Positions 9,673 through 18,797 of a DNA stretch of 64,000 nucleotides are shown piece after piece (position 1 is the stretch's first letter; each line of letters begins with the position of its first letter). The DNA is taken from the NCBI GenBank assembly GCA_902608975.1, contig CACLQI010000003.1, forward strand, positions 1-64,000, given 5' to 3'. The position numbers and the translations under genes were made by a program. This stretch comes from an uncultured Pelagibacteraceae bacterium. GTDB lineage: Bacteria; Pseudomonadota; Alphaproteobacteria; Pelagibacterales; Pelagibacteraceae. Under the pieces are notes generated by a model. It was not told the origin of the DNA and did no database searches. It was given only the letters and a program-made list of their open reading frames with translations.

Positions 9673-10113
9673 TATATTAATGTAATACATTAATTTACTA
9701 ACTTAAATTATTGATTTAATTCAATATTTTTAAAAAGTTAATGTAATTTATTAAGTTACAAAATACTAAGTTTTATCGCAAAAATCAGCATAATAATATT
9801 AACAAATTAAATAACGATAAAAAAGGTAGCAAATTAGAGGATTCTAAGAGGTTCTAAGAATAAATAATAAGAAATTAAATCATAACAGTTAAAATATAAT
9901 AAAAAAAGTTATAAAAATGTCTATTTTTAGAGTCAAAAAAACTGTTGATAGACAAAGATTCTAGAGTATTGCAGAAAAGGAATATAGCGTTTAAACGCTC
10001 ATAGAAGGGGTATATTTAGCGATATAATGATATTCAGTACAACCCAAGGGAGAAAATAAAAATATTATCAGAAGAGGGATCTAACAGTAAAAAAACGTTG
10101 GAATTATTAGCTT

Positions 10114-10383
10114 TTAGAACGAAAAACCTTCTTTTTTTAGTAACCTTTTCTTGGCTTTTGTACCTCCGGCAGAAGAAAAACCACCCAGACTTCCATCAGA
10201 TCTAATAACTCTATGACATGGCACTCTAGGCGCGTATGGGTTCTTACCACATGCATTAGCCACAGCTCTAGCTGATTTGGGTCTATTTATAGCAATAGCA
10301 ACCTGTTTATAGGTTTTTACCTTACCTTTAGGTATTTTTATAAGATATCTCCAAACTTTATTCTGAAATTTAGTGCCTTGCAT
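10114..10383 (-). CDS. Minimal MGMT/Ogt-type methylated-DNA--protein-cysteine methyltransferase domain
   Basis: FQNKVWRYLIKIPKGKVKTYKQVA...NPYAPRVPCHRVIRSDGSLGGF with PCHR active site; start taken at internal Met (ATG at 10383). Confidence 0.8.
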   Translation of the reverse strand: MQGTKFQNKVWRYLIKIPKGKVKTYKQVAIAINRPKSARAVANACGKNPYAPRVPCHRVIRSDGSLGGFSSAGGTKAKKRLLKKEGFSF

Positions 10384-10676
10384 GATTTTATAAATTGAAA
10401 AAACCCCTGTTTCCTTGTGCTTTTTACGGCACAAAGAACAGTAGTTTTGGCACGTCGTTGTATGCGCTACCGCCATGCCTTCCGCCCTACAATTTTAGCG
10501 CTACTCTGTAGGACTTTCTGCCCCCTGGGCTTGAACCTCTCGGTTTTTCCCCAATCGGCCAGTTAAGGGTTGCCCCTTAATTCAAAAATCAGCTTATCAA
10601 ACAATAAAAGTTGTATGTATCACTTTATTGTTGAATATATTGATTTTTTAACACCTGTGAATATTGGGGATAATTT

Positions 10677-10841
10677 TTAAAATATTAGCAATACTATAGC
10701 TACTATAAATCCTAACATAATAAGCCCAAATATTGATGCAATTATTTTATTTCTAGTTTTTTCTTTTAATGATGGCCAATAGTTCATTATCATAAATGTT
10801 CCAATAATTACTATTAATCCAATTAAAATATATTTTGGCAT
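10677..10841 (-). CDS. Small hydrophobic protein (54 aa), two predicted TM segments
   Basis: Manual translation: MPKYILIGLIVIIGTFMIMNYWPSLKEKTRNKIIASIFGLIMLGFIVAIVLLIF; below the ORF-track length cutoff. Confidence 0.5.
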   Translation of the reverse strand: MPKYILIGLIVIIGTFMIMNYWPSLKEKTRNKIIASIFGLIMLGFIVAIVLLIF

Positions 10842-10886
10842 ATTTTACTTTAATTTATTTTCTTGACTTTAAAAATGAGATATATT

Positions 10887-10921
10887 ATAACTTCCGATAA
10901 TTAATGGTTATCGGAAATTAT
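10887..10921. repeat. loxP/dif-like inverted repeat directly before the recombinase gene
   Basis: ATAACTTCCGATAA-ttaatgg-TTATCGGAAATTAT: 14-bp arms, one mismatch, 7-bp spacer. Confidence 0.75.
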
Positions 10922-10922
10922 T

Positions 10923-11879
10923 ATGAATGAATTAGTAACTGATGTAAAAAGTCTCGAATTGGAAACTTTAAAAAACTTAAAGAATTCTAAATCTTATAAT
11001 ACTTTAAGAGCATATCAGGCAGATTTTAAGGACTTTTCAGCTTTCTGCTTTAAAAATGGACTATCCTCAATGCCTACAGAGCCTAAAATATTATCAATTT
11101 ATCTTACATATTTATCTAAATCATCAAAATTTAGTACTTTAAAAAGAAGAATAGCCTCTATAAGCGTGATTCATAAGATGAAAGGACATTATTTAGATAC
11201 AAAACATCCAATAATAATGGAAAACCTTCATGGAATTAAAAGGACTCTAGGAGCAAAACAAATATCAAAAAAACCTATATTAATCAACGATTTAAAATTA
11301 ATAATTAATGTAATTGATCAAATAAAAATTAAAGATAAAACCGGTTTAAAAGAATTGAAAGCTAAATCATCAGATGTAAAAAGAGATAAGGCAATAATAC
11401 TTTTAGGATTTGCAGGTGGTTTTAGAAGATCAGAATTAGTAAATATAGATTATGAGGACATTGAGTTTGTTCAAGAGGGTGTCAAAATAATAATTAAAAG
11501 ATCTAAAACAGATCAGTATGGTGAAGGAACCATAAAAGCTATCCCCTACTTTGATAATGAAAAATATTGTCCTGTAAAAGCTTTAAAAAATTATATGAAT
11601 TATGGATTTGCAAAATCAAATAAGGGAAAAATATTTGATATTTCAGATAAATCAGTAGCACTTATAATAAAAAAATATGCCGAAAAAGCAGGCTTAGATT
11701 CAGCCAAATATGCTGGACATAGTTTAAGATCTGGATTTGCTACGTCAGCAGCTGAATTTGGTGCCGAGGAAAGAAATATTATGGCCATGACAGGTCACAA
11801 AACAACACAAATGGTTAGAAGATATATTCAGGAAGCAAATTTGTTTAAAAATAACGCTCTTAACAAAATAAAAATTTAA
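10923..11879 (+). CDS. Tyrosine recombinase / phage-integrase family
   Basis: Catalytic boxes GGFRRSELV, HSLRSGFAT, MTGHKTTQMVRRYI (R..HxxR..GH..Y) and N-terminal SAM-like core-binding domain. Confidence 0.92.
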   Translation: MNELVTDVKSLELETLKNLKNSKSYNTLRAYQADFKDFSAFCFKNGLSSMPTEPKILSIYLTYLSKSSKFSTLKRRIASISVIHKMKGHYLDTKHPIIMENLHGIKRTLGAKQISKKPILINDLKLIINVIDQIKIKDKTGLKELKAKSSDVKRDKAIILLGFAGGFRRSELVNIDYEDIEFVQEGVKIIIKRSKTDQYGEGTIKAIPYFDNEKYCPVKALKNYMNYGFAKSNKGKIFDISDKSVALIIKKYAEKAGLDSAKYAGHSLRSGFATSAAEFGAEERNIMAMTGHKTTQMVRRYIQEANLFKNNALNKIKI

Positions 11880-12586
11880 AACAAATAAGAAATTAATTTT
11901 TTTATTTTATCAGAAATATTTATCTTTTTATCTAGATTGTAAAAATAATTAATACTCTCTCCTTTTAATATAAATGCAATATTTTGATGTAAATAAATAG
12001 ATTTAACTTTACCATCAAACTTATTTTTACTAAAAAAAGGTCTATCATTTTTTTCATAATTTATTGAGTCAAATAAAGATTTAATAAAATTCATAGACGT
12101 ACTTTTTTTATTTAAATTAATTCTTGATCCACCAAATCTCGGGAAGTAGGAAGTTTGCAAATCTTCTATTACATAAAAACCTCCATCATTTAGATATGGG
12201 AATAAATATTTGAATGAAGCAATAATATGTTTTGATTGATGACTGCCATCATCAATAATTATATCAAAGTTGTCATATTTACCAATTAAAGACTGTAAAA
12301 ATTTTTTATTAGATTGGTCACCTATTAATATTTCAGTATTATTAATCTTAAAATTTTTTTTCTTAATATCGATTCCACAAATTTGAGCTTTAGTGAAATA
12401 CTCTCTCCAGATACGAAGACTGTCTCCGTCTTCAATACCAATTTCTAGAATATTTATTTTTTTATCTTTAAAATTTGAAAAATATTTATCATAAAGCTGG
12501 ATGAAACCTGAAATATTTTTGGAAGAGGGATATTTTTTTCCAATTTCAACAAGGTTCATATAATTTCTTTCCATTTTAAAGGCCAA
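11876..12586 (-). CDS. Class I SAM-dependent methyltransferase
   Basis: INILEIGIEDGDSLRIWREYFTKAQICGIDI...FDIIIDDGSHQSKHIIASFKYLFPYLNDGGFYVIEDL. Confidence 0.8.
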   Translation of the reverse strand: MAFKMERNYMNLVEIGKKYPSSKNISGFIQLYDKYFSNFKDKKINILEIGIEDGDSLRIWREYFTKAQICGIDIKKKNFKINNTEILIGDQSNKKFLQSLIGKYDNFDIIIDDGSHQSKHIIASFKYLFPYLNDGGFYVIEDLQTSYFPRFGGSRINLNKKSTSMNFIKSLFDSINYEKNDRPFFSKNKFDGKVKSIYLHQNIAFILKGESINYFYNLDKKINISDKIKKLISYLF

Positions 12587-13497
12587 AAGTCAATATTATT
12601 TATTTTAAAATCTGAGAAAAAATTGTCACTTGGTCTGCAGATAAATTTGTCAGGATTTGGAGAAAGCCAAGCACCCCACCAGTTAAATGAAGAAGGTATT
12701 ACAATATGATGTTTGCACTGAGAAATAAGAAACATATCAAGAGATCTTTTATCTAAATTTGAAAGGAAATTATTATCATGATTTACTTTAACAATTTTGC
12801 AATGAAATAAATCCATATTTAAATCATGTAAGTCGTTACTCCATAAATAAAAAATAGGATTATCAATCTTATTTTTTAAATATTCTATCGATTTGTTGAT
12901 AAAATTAATCTGTTCATTTGCGAAATTAGCTGATTTTTTTTTATTAAGTTCACTTTTTGTTGTTTTTCCTTCTATAAATCTATTTTGACGTAAGCATATT
13001 GAAACTGAGTTGTTTTTAATAATATTATTATAATGATTTGATTGTTTATACTTTATTTCGTTTATAAATTTAAATTCATTTATTATTTCATTGGTAATAT
13101 CTACAAAGTATTTTTCAGTTTCAAAATAACCCTCTAAAAAAATATTATTTGATAAGTTCATGTCATGTATGCTGTCATTATACATTGTTATTTTATTGTT
13201 ATCTTTAGGCTCTATATAAAATTTTTTCTCCTTAATGTATGGATTCATTTTTTTTAACAATTTCCTTCTTAAGTACCCCCATTTTCCAATGAATTTAAAA
13301 TTTTTATTTGCTTTATTTGACGTAATTGAAAAATTATCAAGTGCATATTTACTAATATTTTTTTTTGATAAAAATGCGGTTTCATTATCAATATATAACT
13401 CTCTATTAAGTTTCTTTGCTATGGCAAATGATGATGCATACATAAACATTTGATTTCCAATCTCGTTTGAGATTCTAATTGTTAATGTTTTTCTCAT
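12556..13497 (-). CDS. Glycosyltransferase family 11 (alpha-1,2-fucosyltransferase-like)
   Basis: ISNEIGNQMFMYASSFAIAKK...SICLRQNRF...MFLISQCKHHIVIPSSFNWWGAWLSPNPDKFICRP. Confidence 0.85.
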   Translation of the reverse strand: MRKTLTIRISNEIGNQMFMYASSFAIAKKLNRELYIDNETAFLSKKNISKYALDNFSITSNKANKNFKFIGKWGYLRRKLLKKMNPYIKEKKFYIEPKDNNKITMYNDSIHDMNLSNNIFLEGYFETEKYFVDITNEIINEFKFINEIKYKQSNHYNNIIKNNSVSICLRQNRFIEGKTTKSELNKKKSANFANEQINFINKSIEYLKNKIDNPIFYLWSNDLHDLNMDLFHCKIVKVNHDNNFLSNLDKRSLDMFLISQCKHHIVIPSSFNWWGAWLSPNPDKFICRPSDNFFSDFKINNIDFWPLKWKEII

Positions 13498-14531
13498 AGA
13501 GTTTTTTTAAGTGAAAATTTCATCTTACTTATTGTTTTGTTTATATTTTTATTAGGTACAATGAAATCATAACCTTTGTATTTAGGCTTAAATTCATACA
13601 AAGCATTTTTATATCTTCTAAAATCTTCACGTGATTTTATATCACAATAAAACAGATCAAGAACTGGTCTTTTTTCAATGGACGCTAAATTTGTCATCAT
13701 ACCATGAAAGCCAACAACTTTATCTGCATTTCTAATTAATTTATATAATTTAATACCTTTAATATTATCGTATAAATATATACGAGATTTGTTAATTTTT
13801 TTTGTATTATTAAAAAAATCTATTACATTATAATTCTTTTCATAATTATGATTTTGATTACTTAATTCTATATCTTTTGTAAAAATAACATTTTGTTTAT
13901 ATTTTAAAAATTCATTTAAGATTAAATCTAGCTCACTTAAACCCCATCCCAACTTTTTAAAATTTGAAAATTTTAAGTGAAAATATATATAATTAACTAT
14001 TTTAAAATCATTATTATTTTGAATTTCTGATGGTAAGTTAATTTTATATTTTTGTTTAAAATTTAAATCTTTTGTTAATTCAACTTGTAATTCTGAAGTT
14101 GATTCTCTTTTGTTTATTTTGTCACGTTCATTAATAACTAAAAAATATAAATATTTTCTAAGAAAACTTAATGGTCTTTTATAATTATTTACATTGTTAA
14201 TACATAAACCATAAAATTTTATTTTTCTGAAAAGTATAGGGAGATAATAATAAAAAGTTTTTGGTGAAAGAATATATGCTGATTTAAAAGATCCTTTAAT
14301 TAGCTCAATCAAAATTTTTATTTTATCAATTAACTTAAGATCATAATTCAAAATTTTAATTTCAGTATTTTTAAAATTTAAAAGAAATTTAAAATTTTTA
14401 CTTCTTTCAGATAAATATATAGTTATTTTTGTATTTTTGTCGTGATTAGCTATGTTATTAATAGCATCAAGACTTTGTACCAAGTCTCCAACTGCATCAT
14501 TTTTAAATATAATAATTTTTTTTTTATTCAA
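13494..14531 (-). CDS. Glycosyltransferase family 9-like (heptosyltransferase-like)
   Basis: IIIFKNDAVGDLVQSLDAINNI...NADKVVGFHGMMTNLASIEKRPVLDLF. Confidence 0.7.
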   Translation of the reverse strand: MNKKKIIIFKNDAVGDLVQSLDAINNIANHDKNTKITIYLSERSKNFKFLLNFKNTEIKILNYDLKLIDKIKILIELIKGSFKSAYILSPKTFYYYLPILFRKIKFYGLCINNVNNYKRPLSFLRKYLYFLVINERDKINKRESTSELQVELTKDLNFKQKYKINLPSEIQNNNDFKIVNYIYFHLKFSNFKKLGWGLSELDLILNEFLKYKQNVIFTKDIELSNQNHNYEKNYNVIDFFNNTKKINKSRIYLYDNIKGIKLYKLIRNADKVVGFHGMMTNLASIEKRPVLDLFYCDIKSREDFRRYKNALYEFKPKYKGYDFIVPNKNINKTISKMKFSLKKTL

Positions 14532-14533
14532 TT

Positions 14534-15634
14534 TTAAAAAGAGTTAATGACTTTAATTATTTTTTTAATTTCATTTTTCTTCAAATTTGGATCTATGGGC
14601 AAACTAATTCCTTCATTTGCTATTCTTTCAGCATTTACATATTTTTGTCTTGGAAATTTTTTCTTCAGTGCTTTTAGTTGATGTATAGCATGTGGGTAAT
14701 GAAAAGCATATTGTATTTTATTATGATTTAATATTTTGATTAATTTTTTTCTTTGTTTCGAAAGAATAATATATTGATGAAACACACAGCTTTTTGAATA
14801 TATTAATTTTGTTATTTTTTTGTTATCTAAAAACTTTTCATAACTTTTGGCAATAATTCTTCTTTTTTTGTTGTTTTCTTTTAATAATTTTAATTTAACA
14901 TTTAATATTGCCGCTTGTATTGTGTCGAGCCTACTATTGTACCCTACTCTATTATGTATATATTTTTTATCAGACCCAAGGTTTCTTAAATTTTTTAAAA
15001 TTTTATAATATTTTTTCGAATTTGTTGTGATTATACCGGCATCACCATATGCTCCTAAATTTTTTCCTGGATATAAGCTGAAGCAGGATATATCCGCAGA
15101 TGATCCGATTTTTTTGTTATTTTTTGAGCTATCATCTAGTGAACCATGTGCCTGAGCGCAATCATCAATTAAATAAATCTTATTCTTACTTGATTTAATT
15201 ATTTTCTTTATACCACTAAGATTCGACGTGGAACCATATAAATGTACAGGCATAATAACTTTCGTTTTACTATTAATTTTTTTTTTAATTTGATTTATGT
15301 CAATGGTAGGTTTGTTTATATCAAGATCAACTAGAACAGGTTTTAAACCAGCGTTTAAAATTGAAAATGCAGTTGAGCAGTAAGTCATAGCTGGAATTAT
15401 TACTTCAGAATTAGTTGGTAAATTAAGGGATTTTAATGAAAGTGTTAGAGCATCAGTACCATTCGCACAACTTACAGCATAATTTGAACCAACAAACTTT
15501 GAAAATTTTTTTTCAAAACTAAAAACCTCATTTCCGAGTATATAGTCACCTTTATTAAAGATTTTTTTAATTTTACTTAAAATTTTATTGTGGATTTTTT
15601 TATCTAAGTTATATAAATCGTAAAATTTGATCAT
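14534..15634 (-). CDS. DegT/DnrJ/EryC1/StrS sugar aminotransferase
   Basis: YAVSCANGTDALTLSLKSL...IPAMTYCSTAFSILNAG...DCAQAHGS...FSLYPGKNLGAYGDAG. Confidence 0.92.
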   Translation of the reverse strand: MIKFYDLYNLDKKIHNKILSKIKKIFNKGDYILGNEVFSFEKKFSKFVGSNYAVSCANGTDALTLSLKSLNLPTNSEVIIPAMTYCSTAFSILNAGLKPVLVDLDINKPTIDINQIKKKINSKTKVIMPVHLYGSTSNLSGIKKIIKSSKNKIYLIDDCAQAHGSLDDSSKNNKKIGSSADISCFSLYPGKNLGAYGDAGIITTNSKKYYKILKNLRNLGSDKKYIHNRVGYNSRLDTIQAAILNVKLKLLKENNKKRRIIAKSYEKFLDNKKITKLIYSKSCVFHQYIILSKQRKKLIKILNHNKIQYAFHYPHAIHQLKALKKKFPRQKYVNAERIANEGISLPIDPNLKKNEIKKIIKVINSF

Positions 15635-15728
15635 TAATAATTCTATTAAATAAAAATTGCTATAACGTTAATTAGTTACTATAGGTTTTATTTATTTACA
15701 ATAAGATTATAAAATATAAATATAAAAT

Positions 15729-16712
15729 ATGTCAAAAAACAATAAAGTTGTTCTTGTAGGCGCAGGGTACTGGGGAACGAATATTGCTAAAAATTTGGTA
15801 AAACTTAATAAAAAATTTTTAGTATGTGATTTAAATAAAAAAAAATCAAATTTATTAAAAAAAAGATTTCCAAACAATATAATTGTTAATAACAATTTTA
15901 AAAAATTATTAAAAGAAGAAAAAAATAATCACTTTATATTTGCCACTCCACCATCTAAAAATTTTAAATTGATTAAATTAGCAATTAAAAATAATAAGAA
16001 AATATTTATTGAAAAACCAGGATTTAAAAATACTTATCAAATTCAAAAATTAAAAAAACTTTTTCCTCAAGGTGTTAAAAATTTAACTTTTGGGTATATT
16101 TATTTGTTCAATAACTATATTAAATTTTTAAAAAAATTTATTAACAATAAAAAAAATGGTAAAATATTGTATGCAAAATTTCAAAGACAAAATCTTGGAC
16201 CAATAAGAAATGATGTTAACGTATCATATGATTTGTCAGCTCATGATATATCTATATTGATATATTTATTTGGTAAAAAAATTAAGTTAATTAACTCAAA
16301 TAGCTATAAAATATTAAATAACAAAATATCTGATATATCTAACCTTAGTTTTAAAGTTAATAATTTTTATACTGACATTAATAATAGCTGGTTAAATCCG
16401 GACAAAATAAGAAGAATAATTTTAATTACTACAAAAAAAATGCTTTTATTTGACGAAATGAAAGCTGATGAAAAAATTAAAATTTATAATAAGTACGCTG
16501 TTTATCCAAAATTAGAGAAACTTAAAAATAATTTTTTTTCAAAGGAAGCGAAAATTTATGATGGATTAAATTTTTCACCGCCAATAAAAGAAAATGATCC
16601 ACTCTTTGATGAAATTAAATATTTTTTAAGTAATAAAAAAACTTTTATAAATAAATTCACTAACATTAATTTTGCAGAAAATGTTTTGCAAATACTTCAA
16701 AAAGTAAAATAA
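15729..16712 (+). CDS. Gfo/Idh/MocA-family oxidoreductase
   Basis: VVLVGAGYWGTNIAKNLVKL...FIEKPGF...NVSYDLSAHDISILIYLFG. Confidence 0.85.
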   Translation: MSKNNKVVLVGAGYWGTNIAKNLVKLNKKFLVCDLNKKKSNLLKKRFPNNIIVNNNFKKLLKEEKNNHFIFATPPSKNFKLIKLAIKNNKKIFIEKPGFKNTYQIQKLKKLFPQGVKNLTFGYIYLFNNYIKFLKKFINNKKNGKILYAKFQRQNLGPIRNDVNVSYDLSAHDISILIYLFGKKIKLINSNSYKILNNKISDISNLSFKVNNFYTDINNSWLNPDKIRRIILITTKKMLLFDEMKADEKIKIYNKYAVYPKLEKLKNNFFSKEAKIYDGLNFSPPIKENDPLFDEIKYFLSNKKTFINKFTNINFAENVLQILQKVK

Positions 16713-16715
16713 GTT

Positions 16716-18797
16716 TTAAATTGTTTTATCTATAATTTCTTTTGTAATTTTTTTACTATTAAACAGTTCAAAATATCTTTTTTTACCTTGTTTCGCATAA
16801 TGATCAATTTTATTAGGATTTCTTAGCATTTTTTCAATTTTGGATCCAAGATCATTTATGCTTGTGTAGAAACCCATTTCATCATTATCAAAGAAATCGC
16901 TAAATTTAGTTTTTTCATCTATGAATGTATATATCCCATTACCAATTAACGAAGCAATACGATTGCTTGAAGTATACTTTAAAGGTTTTCCTCTACTAAG
17001 ATTTAATGCAATTTTACACTTAGATAACTCATCGTAAAAATCATAATTCCATTTAGGTTCATGATTTGATACACCCAATATATTATAATTAAATTTGGGA
17101 AATCTATTCATCAGTGTATTAATAAAAAACTCTCTTTCATCAGACTTGCCTCTTTTTAATTTTCCAAAATTAACTCCATGACTAAAAGCAAAAAAAAGAT
17201 CTTTATATTTATGTTGATTTTCAAAAATGTTTAAATTTTCGATATTTTCATCTACTGGTATTGGTAAAAAATACATTTTAGATCTTTTGATTTTTGATTT
17301 TACTTCGCTGGGATGTGTTGTTAAAAAATAGCTATCTATTAAATTATTATTTTTTTCTACTAAGTTTAAATTTTTCTTCCAGTTTGGTCCATTCCCTTTA
17401 TAACCTAAAGCATCTTCATACCACAAAACAAATTTAGAGTTATATTTACTTTTTATATCTAATATAGTTTCCGGCTCTAATATATTATTATGTCCAAAAA
17501 TTACTAGATCCGGGCGGTAATTTTTACATATTGTAACTACTTTATTGTTAATTACAGGATTTTTATCTGAAACTAAACTTTTACTTAAAAAACCTCTATA
17601 ACTAAAATTTATCACATCATGATTATTTCTTATAAAACCTTTTGATAATTTATTAGCTATAGAAATATTAAATAATCTATGATCATTTTTTTCATCAAAA
17701 GTTGAAATATGTAGTATTTTTAATCTTTTTTTAATTGAGGAGTTTGTATTGAATATCAAATTAGATTTTTTCCAAGTGTCAATTTTATTTACTTTTTTTT
17801 TAATTGTATGAACTACAGAACGAAAATTTTGTAACTGAATTTTTTTTCTTTTAATGGGATCGTCTATAAGATTTTTAATTTTATTATACAAATCATCTTC
17901 TGTTACATTGTTAATAAATAAAGGATTTTGAAAAGTTTCAGGTAATCCACCATTTTTTGAGGTTATTGTTGAACATCCATATGCAGCTGACTCCATAGCT
18001 GTTCTACCAAAGGGTTCTTGCCATTTAGATGGAACGACTGAAATTGACGATTTCTTGTAGTAATTTAATATTTGGTTGTGTGTAATCCAATCAACAACTT
18101 TAAATCTTGGATGATCAAAAAAATGCTTTTCACGAGGCTCATTCCCAATTGCTAAGGCTTTCCATTTTTTATATTTGTTTAAAATTCTAATTACAGATTT
18201 ACCAAAAACGTCATATCCTTTTGATGAATTTAATTTTCCACTAAAAATTATTATATTTTCTTTTTTTGGAAATTTATTTAGTGGCTTAATAGCTGGATAT
18301 AAAATATCACAATTGTTTCTATATTTATAAGGTAAACCTTCAAAAAATTTGTTTTTTACCCATTTGCTAACAAAATATATTTGATCAGTATTTTCAGCTA
18401 TAAAAATTCTTTCTTTTACAGTGGAAGATCCTCTTAAATCTAGTGGATTATTATGAAAAACAAATATAATTTTTGTGTTAATTTTTTTTTTCAACAAATA
18501 AACTAAAGATTCCGGTCTGTTATGTATTTCAATTATTTTGAATTTATACTTTAAAAATTCATTATATAATCTCGATGTATATGTTATATTTTTTTTAACA
18601 AATGTTCCTTTAAAATCTAATGATTTAAAATTTTTTGAAAATGGTTTATATTTTTTTTCAAGATTTCCATATACAATTGTTTGATTTTTAAGATCACTCT
18701 CTAACATGTAATCTTTTACCCATATTGAAGCAGCGCCAGCTTGATCTTCTGTGTATTGTTCTTTGTAAGGTAAAAGTATAGCTATATTTTTATTCAT
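16716..18797 (-). CDS. Two-domain glycosyltransferase (GT4-like N-terminal half, second GT-like C-terminal half)
   Basis: IIFSGKLNSSKGYDVFGK..VVPSKWQEPFGRTAMESAAYGCSTITSKNGGLPE, then RLKILHISTFDEKNDHRLF... C-terminal unit. Confidence 0.78.
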   Translation of the reverse strand: MNKNIAILLPYKEQYTEDQAGAASIWVKDYMLESDLKNQTIVYGNLEKKYKPFSKNFKSLDFKGTFVKKNITYTSRLYNEFLKYKFKIIEIHNRPESLVYLLKKKINTKIIFVFHNNPLDLRGSSTVKERIFIAENTDQIYFVSKWVKNKFFEGLPYKYRNNCDILYPAIKPLNKFPKKENIIIFSGKLNSSKGYDVFGKSVIRILNKYKKWKALAIGNEPREKHFFDHPRFKVVDWITHNQILNYYKKSSISVVPSKWQEPFGRTAMESAAYGCSTITSKNGGLPETFQNPLFINNVTEDDLYNKIKNLIDDPIKRKKIQLQNFRSVVHTIKKKVNKIDTWKKSNLIFNTNSSIKKRLKILHISTFDEKNDHRLFNISIANKLSKGFIRNNHDVINFSYRGFLSKSLVSDKNPVINNKVVTICKNYRPDLVIFGHNNILEPETILDIKSKYNSKFVLWYEDALGYKGNGPNWKKNLNLVEKNNNLIDSYFLTTHPSEVKSKIKRSKMYFLPIPVDENIENLNIFENQHKYKDLFFAFSHGVNFGKLKRGKSDEREFFINTLMNRFPKFNYNILGVSNHEPKWNYDFYDELSKCKIALNLSRGKPLKYTSSNRIASLIGNGIYTFIDEKTKFSDFFDNDEMGFYTSINDLGSKIEKMLRNPNKIDHYAKQGKKRYFELFNSKKITKEIIDKTI

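Noticed and set aside
10484-10590. tRNA gene on the minus strand (GGTTCAAGCC looks like a T-arm)
   Set aside because: Flanks do not form T-stem or acceptor pairs; no cloverleaf could be drawn
9673-10922. Duplicate of the tRNA-Glu 3' end as an att site for the recombinase
   Set aside because: Looked for TTCGATTCCCC/GGGACCGCC-like sequence near the recombinase and found none
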